A stretch of DNA of 64,000 bases from Pseudoalteromonas denitrificans DSM 6059 (GCF_900112265.1 NZ_FOLO01000007.1:1-64000); one strand, 5' to 3'; positions 38,113 through 48,122 are shown, counted from the first letter of the stretch. The notes: generated from the sequence alone by a model not told the origin. Translations and numbers: made by a program.

Positions 38113-38600
38113 TTCGATTTCTCCCTGGACCACACTCTTTGGCGTAGTTTAATTTTTTTTGTCATTTAAGCTGAACTTAATGACGATTTTTGAGTCTTGC
38201 TCGTTATCCGAGGCAAATATTAAACAAAATAGGAAACATCGGTCAACAAGTGTTTATAAAAAATTAACACTTTAATCCTAATTGTTTCGACAAAAACATA
38301 CTTCGACATATTTAAATACAACTTAAAAAAACACATAAGTCATTAATTAAAAACAAATAAAAGTAAAATCATGATAACTAAAACATAACAGAAAGTGTAA
38401 CCAAATAATTACAAAAAAAAACATGAAAAAAAACAACGTTTTGATGTTGACATGGCATTATGGCATTTGTACCCATAAAAAAGTGGAAGTTATTGCAGGT
38501 TGCCAATATTCGTACATTTTAGTCTCAATATTATTTATCTAACTAAAATAAAAAATAGGCTGCAATTGCAGCCTATTCTTAATGTGAATATCAATCTTTA
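38113..38600. other. 488-bp intergenic region between the two TonB receptors
   Basis: AT-rich, with no credible gene. It contains an imperfect hairpin at 38161-38184 (GTCATTTAAG against CTTAATGAC) in the probable leader of receptor 1, a short tandem TGGCATTA/TGGCATTT at 38455-38470, and the terminator of receptor 2 near its right end. The promoter of receptor 1 must lie here. Confidence 0.6.
38554..38577. terminator. Terminator downstream of TonB receptor 2
   Basis: A perfect 12-bp stem with no loop (AATAGGCTGCAA / TTGCAGCCTATT), with TTTTTATTTTAG after it on the minus strand. It lies 24 bp beyond the stop of receptor 2. Confidence 0.8.
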
Positions 38601-41450
38601 TCAGAAAGTATATTCTGCTGATATATAAAATGTACGGCCCAGTACATCTACATATCTTGGATCATACCCAACTTGGTGACCCGCCCCTGAGGTACGTAAA
38701 GACAATGGAGGCTGTTTATCAAATAAGTTTTTAATACCAAAACCCATATTAAAGTTATCGTTGTAGAAGTAAGTTGTTAGATAATCAAATTTAATAAATG
38801 ATGATACTGACAATTGAATATCCGGTGCATTTGTCGAAATATCACTACCTAAACGTACATCTCCTCCTGTTGCTAATTGATCCTGATAACCACTACGATA
38901 ATTAAGATTGATAGTATGCGCAAAATCTCCCATAGTCAGTGTATTGTTTATTTGGGTGATCACCCTAAAAGTCACTTCATCATCTGAACCAAATTTGCCT
39001 AAGCTAGTATCAAACTGATTAGTTGTAGTTCCAGACCTTAACCTTTTACTTTCTATCATATAAGTACCAGTCACTGAACTTTTGAGTGTACCCATACTTA
39101 ATTCGGTTGTAAGATTTATTGCCCAGTCCACCCCACTATTTTCTGACTTACCGATATTGACCGCAGATTGAATAATTGCGAGATCATCCTCCCCAGTGCC
39201 TAAGTTAGGTTTCGTTGTAAAAAGATCTGCATATAACACAGCATCACCAAAAATTTGTGCTTCGGTTAATCGTGTTACTTGGTCTTCTAAATCAACACTC
39301 CAATAATCCATACTAAAGCTAAAGTCATTGCCTGGTGCATAAACAAAACCTGCTGATATTTGCTCTGAAGTTTCAGGTTTCAAATCTGGGTTACCTTCAC
39401 GCCAAACTTGATATTGGAAACTTTCAGGAAAACACAATGCAGCCAATGCAGGAGCTAAGCCTACAGGGCAATCAAAATTCCCTGATGTGACACCGAAGTC
39501 TTCTCTAGGCGATGCAATTTCTTTCATCGTAGCAGATTTAAAACCTGTACCTATCGAAGCTCTAAGCAGCCAATCACCATCAGGTCTATAAGATGCACTT
39601 AATTTATAAGTAGTATCATTTTCATCTTTATTTACAACCTGGCCAGATGTACGGTCATGGTCAGTTACTGCACCAATATTATCGTAACGAACAGCTGCTG
39701 TAACTTCAAAACCCTCAAAAACAGGAATAATAGTCTCTATAAACATACCATAAGTTTCACGTGAAAAATCAAACTCATCAGTAGGCGCTTCAAACAAAAT
39801 GATGGCGTCGCTATTCGCCTGAGACCTTCTTCTGGTATATTCAGCTTCTCTATAATCAAAGCCAAAGCCAATGTAAACATCCCCCTCTTCTAATTCAAAA
39901 ACAGGCATAGATGCTTTCGCTTCAAATGAGAGTAATTCTGTTTCAGTTTTTTCCCAAGGGCCACCATACATAGAATCTTTAACTTGCTGATTTGCAGTAT
40001 CCGATAAGCTGTCAAAAGTACCAAATACATTTACAGCACCCGAAGTCACTAAAGGCATGAATTGAGCCTCTATTGGATAGCCTGTCAATCTGGTTTCATC
40101 TCGCTCAGAGTCAGCATAAGTTACAGCAACATCATAAGTAACATCTCCTATATCACCTTCGATACCCCAAGTAGCATTAAGTGTATCAGTACTCCATTCT
40201 GAGGTTCTATTCCCACCTGGTAATACACGCCAACGGGCTGTTACTTTAGCCAAAGATGCTTTTTCGGCATTTGATAAATGCGGCATGATCTCATCGGTTA
40301 CTAATTGTGAACTTAAAGGTAAGCCAAAACCTCCTGTAGGATAAGGTGCTATACGTGTGATCATCTCAAATCGAGACCAAGAAGCATTTACATAAGTTTG
40401 CATATTATCATTTATTTCAACAATACCTTGTAAAAAAACATTGTCACGAGTCGTTTCAGGAAATATCTCTAATGTACTTGTATAATCAAACATACAGGTT
40501 GTGCCTGAAGGCGCACTATTTGGACCACATTGACCATTTGCTTCTCTATAGGGATTAAAGTTTCTTGTTGCATAATGCGGGTTTTGAGTGAAATTACCCG
40601 TTTCATTACCATCAGCATCAAGCTCAGGTAACATTTTAATACTGCCATCAGGGTTATATTGAAAAAAACTTAAATAAGCATTACCAGGCCCTGCATTTGC
40701 GGAGCCTTGTACTAAAATATACTCATTATCATTATGCGTAAAAGGCAAAATACCTGTTTTTGAAAAATCACGATCGACAGATTTAAGCCTATCTTGTTCA
40801 TCATGGCTGTACGCAAACATCACATTAAAACTATCGCTTCCTAAATCACCAAAACCACCACTTAAGCTTACATTAAAGCTTTCCCCTCCAGTTTCTTCTG
40901 GTTTATCGTAACGGGCGTTAATGATAAAGTCTTGCATATCATCCTTCATTATGAAGTTAACAACTCCGGCAATAGCGTCAGACCCATAAATAGCTGATGC
41001 ACCATCGGTTAATACCTCAACCCGCTTTATTGCAGCTAATGGAATTGAGCTTAAATCAATTGTGCCACCAGAATCTGAAGAAGCCATACGCCGGCCATTT
41101 AATAAAACCAATGTATATTCTTCGCCAAGATCGCGTAAAGAGGCCGATTGAACGCCTCCGCCACTGCCACCAACAGAGTCAGCTGCAGTTGTGAATCCTT
41201 GCATTGATGGTAACTGGGCTATTAAATCAGGCACAGATGTAACACCTGATTTTGTAATATCGTCTGCTGAAATTGTTGTAATTGGTAAAGCACCTTCTAT
41301 ATCTGTGCGCTTTATGCTTGAGCCCGTGACTTCAATTCGCTCAATCTCTTCTTCTCCATCGGCCGCTTGAACATTGGGCATAAATAGTAAAGGAAAGCTC
41401 CCGATCACCAGTGCTAGTTTTGATATTTTAAAAAGTTTATTGTTTAACAT
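38601..41450 (-). CDS. TonB-dependent outer membrane receptor 2
   Basis: A 949-residue receptor of the same subfamily as receptor 1: signal peptide (to about VQAA), ERIEVTGSSIKRTD, plug domain with TLVLLNGRRMASSD and VVNFIMKDD, and a barrel ending ISAEYTF. The N-terminal 100 residues are similar to those of receptor 1, while the barrels differ, suggesting old duplication and different ligands. The ATG at 41450 has GGGGGAA before it. Its leader holds a 14-bp perfect palindrome. Confidence 0.92.
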   Translation of the reverse strand: MLNNKLFKISKLALVIGSFPLLFMPNVQAADGEEEIERIEVTGSSIKRTDIEGALPITTISADDITKSGVTSVPDLIAQLPSMQGFTTAADSVGGSGGGVQSASLRDLGEEYTLVLLNGRRMASSDSGGTIDLSSIPLAAIKRVEVLTDGASAIYGSDAIAGVVNFIMKDDMQDFIINARYDKPEETGGESFNVSLSGGFGDLGSDSFNVMFAYSHDEQDRLKSVDRDFSKTGILPFTHNDNEYILVQGSANAGPGNAYLSFFQYNPDGSIKMLPELDADGNETGNFTQNPHYATRNFNPYREANGQCGPNSAPSGTTCMFDYTSTLEIFPETTRDNVFLQGIVEINDNMQTYVNASWSRFEMITRIAPYPTGGFGLPLSSQLVTDEIMPHLSNAEKASLAKVTARWRVLPGGNRTSEWSTDTLNATWGIEGDIGDVTYDVAVTYADSERDETRLTGYPIEAQFMPLVTSGAVNVFGTFDSLSDTANQQVKDSMYGGPWEKTETELLSFEAKASMPVFELEEGDVYIGFGFDYREAEYTRRRSQANSDAIILFEAPTDEFDFSRETYGMFIETIIPVFEGFEVTAAVRYDNIGAVTDHDRTSGQVVNKDENDTTYKLSASYRPDGDWLLRASIGTGFKSATMKEIASPREDFGVTSGNFDCPVGLAPALAALCFPESFQYQVWREGNPDLKPETSEQISAGFVYAPGNDFSFSMDYWSVDLEDQVTRLTEAQIFGDAVLYADLFTTKPNLGTGEDDLAIIQSAVNIGKSENSGVDWAINLTTELSMGTLKSSVTGTYMIESKRLRSGTTTNQFDTSLGKFGSDDEVTFRVITQINNTLTMGDFAHTINLNYRSGYQDQLATGGDVRLGSDISTNAPDIQLSVSSFIKFDYLTTYFYNDNFNMGFGIKNLFDKQPPLSLRTSGAGHQVGYDPRYVDVLGRTFYISAEYTF

Positions 41451-41537
41451 TTCAAATTCCCCCAAATAAAATCTGTACTGGAAAAAATAAAAAACAAAAT
41501 AAATTGAACTTTATTAACCTAATAATGTCCTGATTAT

Positions 41538-41551
41538 TTATTGTACAATAA
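41538..41551. promoter_or_regulatory. 14-bp perfect palindrome upstream of TonB receptor 2
   Basis: TTATTGTACAATAA lies 88 bp before the receptor start, in the gap behind polB. It has the shape of a transcription factor operator; the regulator is unknown. Confidence 0.45.
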
Positions 41552-41638
41552 TAGATTACTGTTTAAAAATTAACCAATAACAAAGAGTGATATCTCACTA
41601 ATAAAACTTAACATCTTGATTAACTGAAGAATTGATTT

Positions 41639-44065
41639 TTAGAATAGTGATGTTTGCCCATTTAGAATCTGGTCAAAATTAGAGTTGATGTAGGGAAGGA
41701 TAGATTCAGCAATCGGCTTAATTTGTTTTTCTACATAATGTGAGCGATTAAAGTCTGATGTTTTAAATTCAATCAATTCAGGACCATTTTGAGTGATAAC
41801 ATATTGAATCCAGCTTCCTTTTTTAGGTGTTTTTTCTGAAAATTTAACATGAACTTTTAATGCGGCTTGCGCATGAGGTGGAATGTTTTTAACATATTCA
41901 CTAATGTGTTGCCTTAAACGCTTTCTATATATCAGTTGCTGATCAAAGTCCCCTTTTAGCGTTTTAGTAACATAGTCTTTGATATATGATTCAACTTCTT
42001 CCCCATCAAATATTTTCCGATACAAGGTCATTTGAAAGTTTCTTGCTAATAAAGTCCAGTCACTTCTTACTGTTTCCATGCCTTTAAATACAAGTTTTTT
42101 TTCATCAAGATCGCTACTAAGTCCTTTTTTAATTATTTGACCAACATAACGTTTTTTTGAACCTTTTAAATCACCTCTGATAGTTGGCATGAAGAATGGG
42201 CTATAAAGTGTTTCGAATTCAATTTCTAAATCACTTTTTAAAGCATATTCATTTTTCAACTTTGATTTCCAATTTAAATTTACTTCAGTTGCTAACTGGC
42301 CACCTATTGCATTACATTGTTCTTGCGTTAATTCATCATCGAGTTTAATAAAAGTTGAATCAGTATCACCATAAATGACCTCATAGCCTTGTTTTTCTAT
42401 CCAAAGCTTTGTTTGCTGCATGATTTCATGTCCGCGTAATGTGATAGAACTTGATAATCTGGGATCATAAAACCTGCACCCTGTAGATCCCAAAACACCA
42501 TAAAAACTGTTCATAATAATTTTAATTGCCTGAGACAACATTTTATCATCATGTTTTTTAGCTTGATCTCTCGCTCGCCAAAGTTGCGCTATCAGTTTAG
42601 GTAAATGATGTTTATATCGTGAAAACCTGGCATCGTGGAAGCCATCGACAACAGACTCTGGATCCTGTAATTCTTCTTTTAACCCTTCAATCAAACCCAT
42701 AGGATCAATTAAAAAAGTACGAATAATTGATGGATATAAGCTTTTAAAATCAAGTACGATGACATTTTTATAGAAACCTGGTGTTGAATTCATAACATAA
42801 CCACCAGGGCTATCAAAGTTCACAGGACTGTCACCTAAATTAGGTGCAACATAACCACTTCGGTGTAATAAAGGTAGATACAAATTAACAAAAGCAGCTA
42901 CAGAGCCTCCCATTCGCTCCATATCCAAGCCAGTCAACTGAGTACGAACAATTGCAAAATCAAGCAACTTTTCTTTTACAAATATATCCCAAACCAATTT
43001 ACAATCTTGCAGGTTATATTTTGCTAAAGAAATTTTGTCTTCTTTAAATTGGCGTTCAATTTCAGCCAAACGATCATCTGTTTCTATTAGTTTTGATTTT
43101 CCTAAAATTTCACTCGAAACATGGGCCAAACTAAAACTCATAAATTGATAAGTCGCATTTTTCATCAAATCAATGCCATCTAAAATAATACGCCCAGGTA
43201 CCAATAATTTACCAACTATAGATTGTTTAAACTGTACTTTAGTTGCAGTACGACCTAATTTTAATGAAATATCAAGTTGTTCAGCTCTCTTGTAAAGTAG
43301 TGAAAAATCAAAATCAATGACATTCCAACCAATAATTACATCAGGATCATAAAAAGCTATTTGTTTTTCTAATTCAATAAGTAGCTCAGTTTCGTCTTTA
43401 ACCCAAATAATACCTTTTTCTTTTTGCCTCTTACCAACCATGATCACCAATGAACATATATCTGAGTATAAACCCACCGAAAATAAAACACCTTTACCAC
43501 TGCATTCAATATCTAATGAAAGCATATTCAATTTAGGTTTAGTTTTATTTTCAACCGATGTCATTTGTGCATTGTTGATCTCTATATAACCTAACTTTTG
43601 TTTTGCTAAACCTTTTACCCAAACAGAACCACATATAAATCGCTCCATCAAAAAACGATCGCAATGACGAATATCAGCTTCAAATAAAGTAATAAATTCT
43701 GTTTTAAGTATTTCTCTAGCATTATAAAAAGCCTTCAAATTACTAAAATAAAAACCATGAAGTTTTTGCTGTGAAAAGTTTTTTAATTTTAAGCTCTTAC
43801 TTTCAAAATTAATTTTCTGCTTGAAAAGTAGATCACATGCTTTTGATGCATGCTTGTCTAATACAAAAAATACTGCTTTTTCATCTTTTACAATCACTTT
43901 TACAGGGCCATGATCAGATGCTAGCCAATAACATAAAATTAATCGGCCATTTTCAGTGTATTGTTGCTTTGAAAGAATAAAGCCTTGTAATGTTTGTTGT
44001 ATCAAAAACCCGTTCCATTTAAACTGATCACTGTGATTATATACATAACTAGGTTGCTGTAACAT
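41639..44065 (-). CDS. polB: DNA polymerase II (family B)
   Basis: Damage-inducible repair polymerase with proofreading. The 808 residues show the 3'-5' exonuclease motifs (SLDIECSG, then GWNVIDFDFSLLYKRA), the polymerase motif A LDFKSLYPSIIRTFLIDP, motif B (IKIIMNSFYGVLGS) and motif C YGDTDS; the C-terminus ends in the clamp-binding QTSLF, as E. coli ends QLGLF. The start at 44065 overlaps the dinG start on the opposite strand; an in-frame ATG at 44098 with GGTGA before it is possible and would lengthen the overlap. Confidence 0.95.
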   Translation of the reverse strand: MLQQPSYVYNHSDQFKWNGFLIQQTLQGFILSKQQYTENGRLILCYWLASDHGPVKVIVKDEKAVFFVLDKHASKACDLLFKQKINFESKSLKLKNFSQQKLHGFYFSNLKAFYNAREILKTEFITLFEADIRHCDRFLMERFICGSVWVKGLAKQKLGYIEINNAQMTSVENKTKPKLNMLSLDIECSGKGVLFSVGLYSDICSLVIMVGKRQKEKGIIWVKDETELLIELEKQIAFYDPDVIIGWNVIDFDFSLLYKRAEQLDISLKLGRTATKVQFKQSIVGKLLVPGRIILDGIDLMKNATYQFMSFSLAHVSSEILGKSKLIETDDRLAEIERQFKEDKISLAKYNLQDCKLVWDIFVKEKLLDFAIVRTQLTGLDMERMGGSVAAFVNLYLPLLHRSGYVAPNLGDSPVNFDSPGGYVMNSTPGFYKNVIVLDFKSLYPSIIRTFLIDPMGLIEGLKEELQDPESVVDGFHDARFSRYKHHLPKLIAQLWRARDQAKKHDDKMLSQAIKIIMNSFYGVLGSTGCRFYDPRLSSSITLRGHEIMQQTKLWIEKQGYEVIYGDTDSTFIKLDDELTQEQCNAIGGQLATEVNLNWKSKLKNEYALKSDLEIEFETLYSPFFMPTIRGDLKGSKKRYVGQIIKKGLSSDLDEKKLVFKGMETVRSDWTLLARNFQMTLYRKIFDGEEVESYIKDYVTKTLKGDFDQQLIYRKRLRQHISEYVKNIPPHAQAALKVHVKFSEKTPKKGSWIQYVITQNGPELIEFKTSDFNRSHYVEKQIKPIAESILPYINSNFDQILNGQTSLF
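44031..44046. promoter_or_regulatory. Candidate LexA (SOS) box between polB and dinG
   Basis: CTGTGATTATATACAT resembles the LexA consensus CTGTATATATATACAG: CTG, ten bases, then CAT instead of CAG. It lies 17 bp before the dinG start, inside the first codons of polB. Both genes are SOS genes in E. coli, which makes this weak match more credible. Confidence 0.45.
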
Positions 44066-46136
44066 GCTCTCTGATGCTTTAAAAAAAACAATACGCAAAA
44101 TTCACCAGCAAGTTGCAGATAATTTAACCGATTACAAACCTCGAAAAAGCCAAAATTATTTAGTAGCAGAAATAGCAAAAACGCTGTCAGGGGAATATCA
44201 TAAAAGCCAACGTATCTGTGTAATGGAAGCTGGCACTGGTACTGGAAAATCTCTAGCTTATTGTTTAGGTGCCTTACCCTATGCATTAGCAAATAAAAAA
44301 AAGTTAATCATTTCGACTGCGACAGTTGCATTGCAAGAGCAATTAATTGAACAAGAATTACCATTTTTTGCTAAAAATTCAGGGCTAGACTTTCAATTTG
44401 ATTTAGTAAAAGGTCGACATAGATATGCTTGTGCACAAAAATTAAAAGCTTCGCTTATTGAAGAACCTGAACAACTTGGTTTTATGCCGTTATTAAAGTC
44501 ACCATTGAGTGAAATGGAAAAAAAGTGTCTTGAACAATTAGTGAGTGCTTACACAACAAGTAAATGGCATGGAGATCGTGATGCCTGGGCCGATACTATT
44601 CCGGATAAGGTATGGAACTTGGTTGCCGGAGATAAACACTCTTGTCAGAGACAATTAGCTGAACATCAGCATTGTCCTTTTCACAAGGCGCGAAATCGCT
44701 TGGCACAAATGGACGTTTTAGTCGTAAACCATAGCTTACTCTTAGCAGACTTAGATTTAGGGGGAGGGAAAATTTTACCTGAACCGTCTAAAAGCATTTA
44801 TGTTATTGATGAAGCACATCATTTACCTAAAATAACTCGTGACTTCTCATCCGCATCTGCAACTGTGAAAGGCACTTTAGAATGGCTAGACAAGCTGGCT
44901 AAATTTAATCAAAAATTGTCAAATACGATATCAACGCAACGTGCCATTGGCATGAATTTCAAATTAGCAGATGCCATTACAGATACCCAAAAAGAACTAA
45001 AAAAAGCCAGGGATATATTAGATGGCCTAGATATTACCTATAATGAAGATGACGTTTACCGCTTTAAAAATGGAGAATTACCAGAACTTTTAACCAATTT
45101 AAGCAAAGATTTAAGCGACTCATCACATCTTGTTTCTAAACATTTAAATAAAATGCATGAAGCATTAGTACTTGATGTAAATGATGGTGATGTTAAACCT
45201 CATAAAGCAGATCCGATTTTGGCCGAAAGCGGTGTGTATATTCAGCGTATTGAAAACTTAAATAAGCTTTGGAATAATTTAACTAAGGGCACAAGTTCAT
45301 CACCTCATGCTCGTTGGATCACCCAACAAAATTATAAAAACCATCACGACCACTTGTTAGCCGATAGCCCGATAGAAGTTGGCTTTTATTTAAAAGACAA
45401 GCTTTGGCAAGAGTGTGCAGGCGCAGTTTTATGTTCAGCTACCTTAACCGCTTTAGGGAATTTCGACCATTTTGCTTTTGAATCAGGCTTAGCAGGTGAA
45501 GAAGGTGTGAAGTTTTTAAAAGTGCCCTCTCCTTTTGACTACCCTGAACAAGCACAATTATTATTACCCGATATAAAATGTGAACCAACTGATAAAAACT
45601 TCACCAAACGTTTAATTGAAGCCATGCCTGACTTTATCAAAAAAGAAAAAGCGAATTTAGTTCTATTTGCATCTTATTGGCAAATGAAAGAAGTTGCCCA
45701 AGGCTTAAGAACAAAAGGTTATAATTTATTATTACAGGGTGAGTCATCACGTGAATATTTAATTAAACAACATAAAAAAAACATAGATAAAAATAAAGGT
45801 TCTATTCTATTTGGTACCCAAAGCCTCTCAGAAGGACTTGATTTACCAGGTAAATATTTAGAAAACCTCATAATTACCAAAATTCCATTTGCGGTTCCGA
45901 CTTCTCCTATGGAAGAAGCGCAGACAGAACACGTACAAAATAAAGGGGGTAATCCATTTTTATCTATCACAGTACCCGAAGCCTCAAAGAAATTAGTGCA
46001 AAGTTGTGGTAGACTGCTGCGCAAAGAAAAAGACTTTGGGCGGATTGTTATTTTAGATCGCCGTCTTATCAGTAAGCGCTACGGTAAAGCCATGTTAGAT
46101 GCATTACCCCCATTCACAAGAAAGATAGAGTATTAA
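44064..46136 (+). CDS. dinG: ATP-dependent DNA helicase DinG
   Basis: Iron-sulfur superfamily 2 helicase, 5'-3', that resolves R-loops and other structures. In 690 residues: Walker A MEAGTGTGKSLAY (about residues 54-66), four cysteines of the 4Fe-4S cluster (YACAQKL near 114, then SCQRQL and HCPFH near 193-205), the DEAH box VIDEAHH (about 248-254), and C-terminal motifs including GTQSLSEGLDLPG and QSCGRLLRKEKD. The ATG shares its bases with the polB ATG (CATG). Confidence 0.94.
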   Translation: MLSDALKKTIRKIHQQVADNLTDYKPRKSQNYLVAEIAKTLSGEYHKSQRICVMEAGTGTGKSLAYCLGALPYALANKKKLIISTATVALQEQLIEQELPFFAKNSGLDFQFDLVKGRHRYACAQKLKASLIEEPEQLGFMPLLKSPLSEMEKKCLEQLVSAYTTSKWHGDRDAWADTIPDKVWNLVAGDKHSCQRQLAEHQHCPFHKARNRLAQMDVLVVNHSLLLADLDLGGGKILPEPSKSIYVIDEAHHLPKITRDFSSASATVKGTLEWLDKLAKFNQKLSNTISTQRAIGMNFKLADAITDTQKELKKARDILDGLDITYNEDDVYRFKNGELPELLTNLSKDLSDSSHLVSKHLNKMHEALVLDVNDGDVKPHKADPILAESGVYIQRIENLNKLWNNLTKGTSSSPHARWITQQNYKNHHDHLLADSPIEVGFYLKDKLWQECAGAVLCSATLTALGNFDHFAFESGLAGEEGVKFLKVPSPFDYPEQAQLLLPDIKCEPTDKNFTKRLIEAMPDFIKKEKANLVLFASYWQMKEVAQGLRTKGYNLLLQGESSREYLIKQHKKNIDKNKGSILFGTQSLSEGLDLPGKYLENLIITKIPFAVPTSPMEEAQTEHVQNKGGNPFLSITVPEASKKLVQSCGRLLRKEKDFGRIVILDRRLISKRYGKAMLDALPPFTRKIEY

Positions 46137-46142
46137 ATTTAA

Positions 46143-46919
46143 GTGCTAGAACTCGCTTTAGACCCTTCAACTTGGGCAATTTTATGTACTGTGGCACTGG
46201 CCGCGGGTTTTATTGATGCAATTGCAGGCGGCGGTGGCATGTTAACAGTACCCGCTTTACTAACTGCTGGTTTACCACCTCATATTGCTTTAGGCACAAA
46301 TAAGCTTGCTTCTAGTTTTGGTTCATTAACTGCTAGCATCACCTACTTTAAAAAGAACTTATTTCAACCTAAATTCTGGTTGAAGTCGGTTATAGCAACA
46401 GCAATAGGTTCCCTCATTGGCACTTTAGTTGTCGATAAATTGAGTATCGACTTTTTAAATAAATTATTGCCATTTATTATTATTTTAGTCGCTTTATATA
46501 GCTTATTTGGCAAGTTGAGCCCAGAGCAAAAAACAAAATTACCTGAAATAACCTTAGGCCTCAAAATAAAACAAGTCATTCAAGGCAGTTTATTAGGCTT
46601 TTTTGATGGCTTAGCAGGCCCAGGAACAGGCACTTTTTGGACGGCTTCAAATTCACTTTTATATAAAATGAATTTATTACTCAATTGTGGTTTAGCCCGC
46701 TCAATGAATTTTGTTAGCAATTTTATATCTTTAATTGCTTTTGTTGCCTTAGGTCATGTTAACTTTTTATTAGGTGCGACCATGGGCGCATTTTTAATGT
46801 TAGGTGCTTGGATTGGAGCGCATTCAGCAATAAAATTTGGCAGTAAAATTATTAGACCTATCTTTAATACCGTTGTAATCGTTTTAGCTGGTAAACTTGC
46901 TTATGAGGCGTTTATTTAA
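46143..46919 (+). CDS. TauE/SafE (TSUP) family membrane transporter
   Basis: A 258-residue permease with about seven to eight transmembrane helices and the family marks AGFIDAIAGGGGMLTVPALL (about residues 21-40) and FFDGLAGPGTGTFW (about 154-167). TSUP members carry sulfite, sulfolactate, taurine-derived or other anions; the substrate here is not known. The start is GTG, 6 bp after dinG; priC follows with no gap. Confidence 0.9.
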   Translation: MLELALDPSTWAILCTVALAAGFIDAIAGGGGMLTVPALLTAGLPPHIALGTNKLASSFGSLTASITYFKKNLFQPKFWLKSVIATAIGSLIGTLVVDKLSIDFLNKLLPFIIILVALYSLFGKLSPEQKTKLPEITLGLKIKQVIQGSLLGFFDGLAGPGTGTFWTASNSLLYKMNLLLNCGLARSMNFVSNFISLIAFVALGHVNFLLGATMGAFLMLGAWIGAHSAIKFGSKIIRPIFNTVVIVLAGKLAYEAFI

Positions 46920-47510
46920 ATGAAAGCGCAAGCAGTAGAGCGTTTAAATATTCAAATTGAAAAAATTAAACTTGATGCGCAACACTTTGATAATGAAAAA
47001 TGGTTTGATAAAAATCGATATATGAAATCAAAACGCAGATTATTTGATCTTAGGTTATTTAATACCCGAAGTATGATTTTGTTAGATTATGTTAATGAGC
47101 TTTCTGAAACCTATCACTCTCTTCTAACTATATCGAATCAGCAAAGTTATGAATATGTCATTGACAGATTAACGGCTCAATTAGAAGCCGTGATCCGAGT
47201 ATTAAAATCAACTTCCGTTTGGCAAAGTGAGTTAACGACAAATAAATTGGTGAAAAATAAAAGTCTTTATAAAAAAACCATGAAAAAAGAGACTAAAGCT
47301 TCACATCCGCTATATCACGAGCTAACCAAAAATAAAGAATTTGAAAGACGTTTACTTGCGATGATCGCAGAAAAAAAAACAATATTACACAAATCAATCA
47401 CAACTAATAAAAATGAAATAAGTAAAGATATTTTAGCAACCCAAGGTCGTTTAGAACGGTGTCGCAAAGCAATTAGCCTAACAGAAGATAAAATAAAAAA
47501 ATTGAGATAA
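46920..47510 (+). CDS. priC: Primosomal replication protein PriC
   Basis: Restart protein that helps reload the DnaB helicase on abandoned forks. The 196-residue helical, basic protein has the PriC pattern: RLNIQIEKIKLDAQHFDN at the start, WFDKNRYMKSKRRLFDLRLF, and LEAVIRVLKS in the middle. The ATG follows the upstream stop directly. In E. coli priC is next to ybaM (rsmS); here rsmS also follows, after comFB, which supports the call. Confidence 0.85.
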   Translation: MKAQAVERLNIQIEKIKLDAQHFDNEKWFDKNRYMKSKRRLFDLRLFNTRSMILLDYVNELSETYHSLLTISNQQSYEYVIDRLTAQLEAVIRVLKSTSVWQSELTTNKLVKNKSLYKKTMKKETKASHPLYHELTKNKEFERRLLAMIAEKKTILHKSITTNKNEISKDILATQGRLERCRKAISLTEDKIKKLR

Positions 47511-47659
47511 CCAAATAAACCATCAAGTAATCCAAAGGTTATTGGTATCGGTTAGATTTCCCATTAATTTTGGTATAAGCTGATAAAGTATAATGAATTT
47601 AGTATTCACTTTTTTCAACATTATAAAAATAAAATTTCATGTTATATATGGAGCGTTAG

Positions 47660-47929
47660 ATGAAAATGCATGATGATATACATAATTATTATGAAAAATT
47701 AGTGCTTGATGAAATCATCAAACAAAAATTAAATGAAACAATCGACGTTGATACTTTAGCTGATTTTTGTTGTACCGTGCTAAATCAATTACCACCCAGG
47801 TATATACGTTATGAAGTTGATATGGCTTTTTATTTACCTCAGTCAGAACGTGTGCAGATGGAAAATAAAGTCAAAGCTGCTATAACAGAGTCGAGAAAAT
47901 TAATCTCAATGAGAAGCCACAGTGAATAA
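47660..47929 (+). CDS. ComFB family protein
   Basis: An 89-residue protein with the late-competence ComFB pattern: MHDDIHNYYEKLVLDEI, FCCTVLNQLPPRYIRYEVDM (about residues 33-52). Some ComFB proteins bind cyclic dinucleotides, and others have unknown function. GGAGCG precedes the ATG. Its stop overlaps the rsmS start by 8 bp. Confidence 0.83.
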   Translation: MKMHDDIHNYYEKLVLDEIIKQKLNETIDVDTLADFCCTVLNQLPPRYIRYEVDMAFYLPQSERVQMENKVKAAITESRKLISMRSHSE

Positions 47930-48086
47930 ATCTAGCTTAGAGAGTGCACCTAAACATATAAAACTTGCGATAGATTTAATCATGCTATTAGAGCAAGAAG
48001 AACTTGAGTCTCAAGTTGTTTTAGACGCACTAGAAGTTGTTACCAAGGATTTTAAAAAGAAGGTAATTCAGATACCAAGTGTTTAA
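47922..48086 (+). CDS. rsmS: RsmS/YbaM-like small regulatory protein (DUF2496)
   Basis: Found by hand translation; 54 residues from GTG at 47922 to TAA at 48084-48086. The sequence LESAPKHIKLAIDLIMLLEQ and VLDALEVVTKDFKKK match E. coli YbaM ([20 protein letters not shown]). In Pectobacterium the homologue RsmS modulates Rsm-dependent secreted enzymes. Adjacent to priC as in E. coli, with comFB between; the 8-bp overlap implies coupling. Confidence 0.88.
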   Translation: MNKSSLESAPKHIKLAIDLIMLLEQEELESQVVLDALEVVTKDFKKKVIQIPSV

Positions 48087-48110
48087 CTTAGTATCTGAGT
48101 TATTTTTATT
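48069..48110 (+). terminator. Terminator after rsmS, facing the ape cluster
   Basis: CAGATACCAAGT pairs with ACTTAGTATCTG (11 of 12) around a 5-base loop and is followed by AGTTATTTTTATT. The stem contains the last codons of rsmS. It separates the plus-strand dinG-rsmS unit from the convergent aryl polyene cluster. Confidence 0.75.
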
Positions 48111-48122
48111 AAACTAATAAAG

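Noticed and set aside
38161..38184. Hairpin in the leader of TonB receptor 1 as a riboswitch
   Set aside because: Only a single imperfect stem is visible, with no conserved riboswitch core that I recognise.
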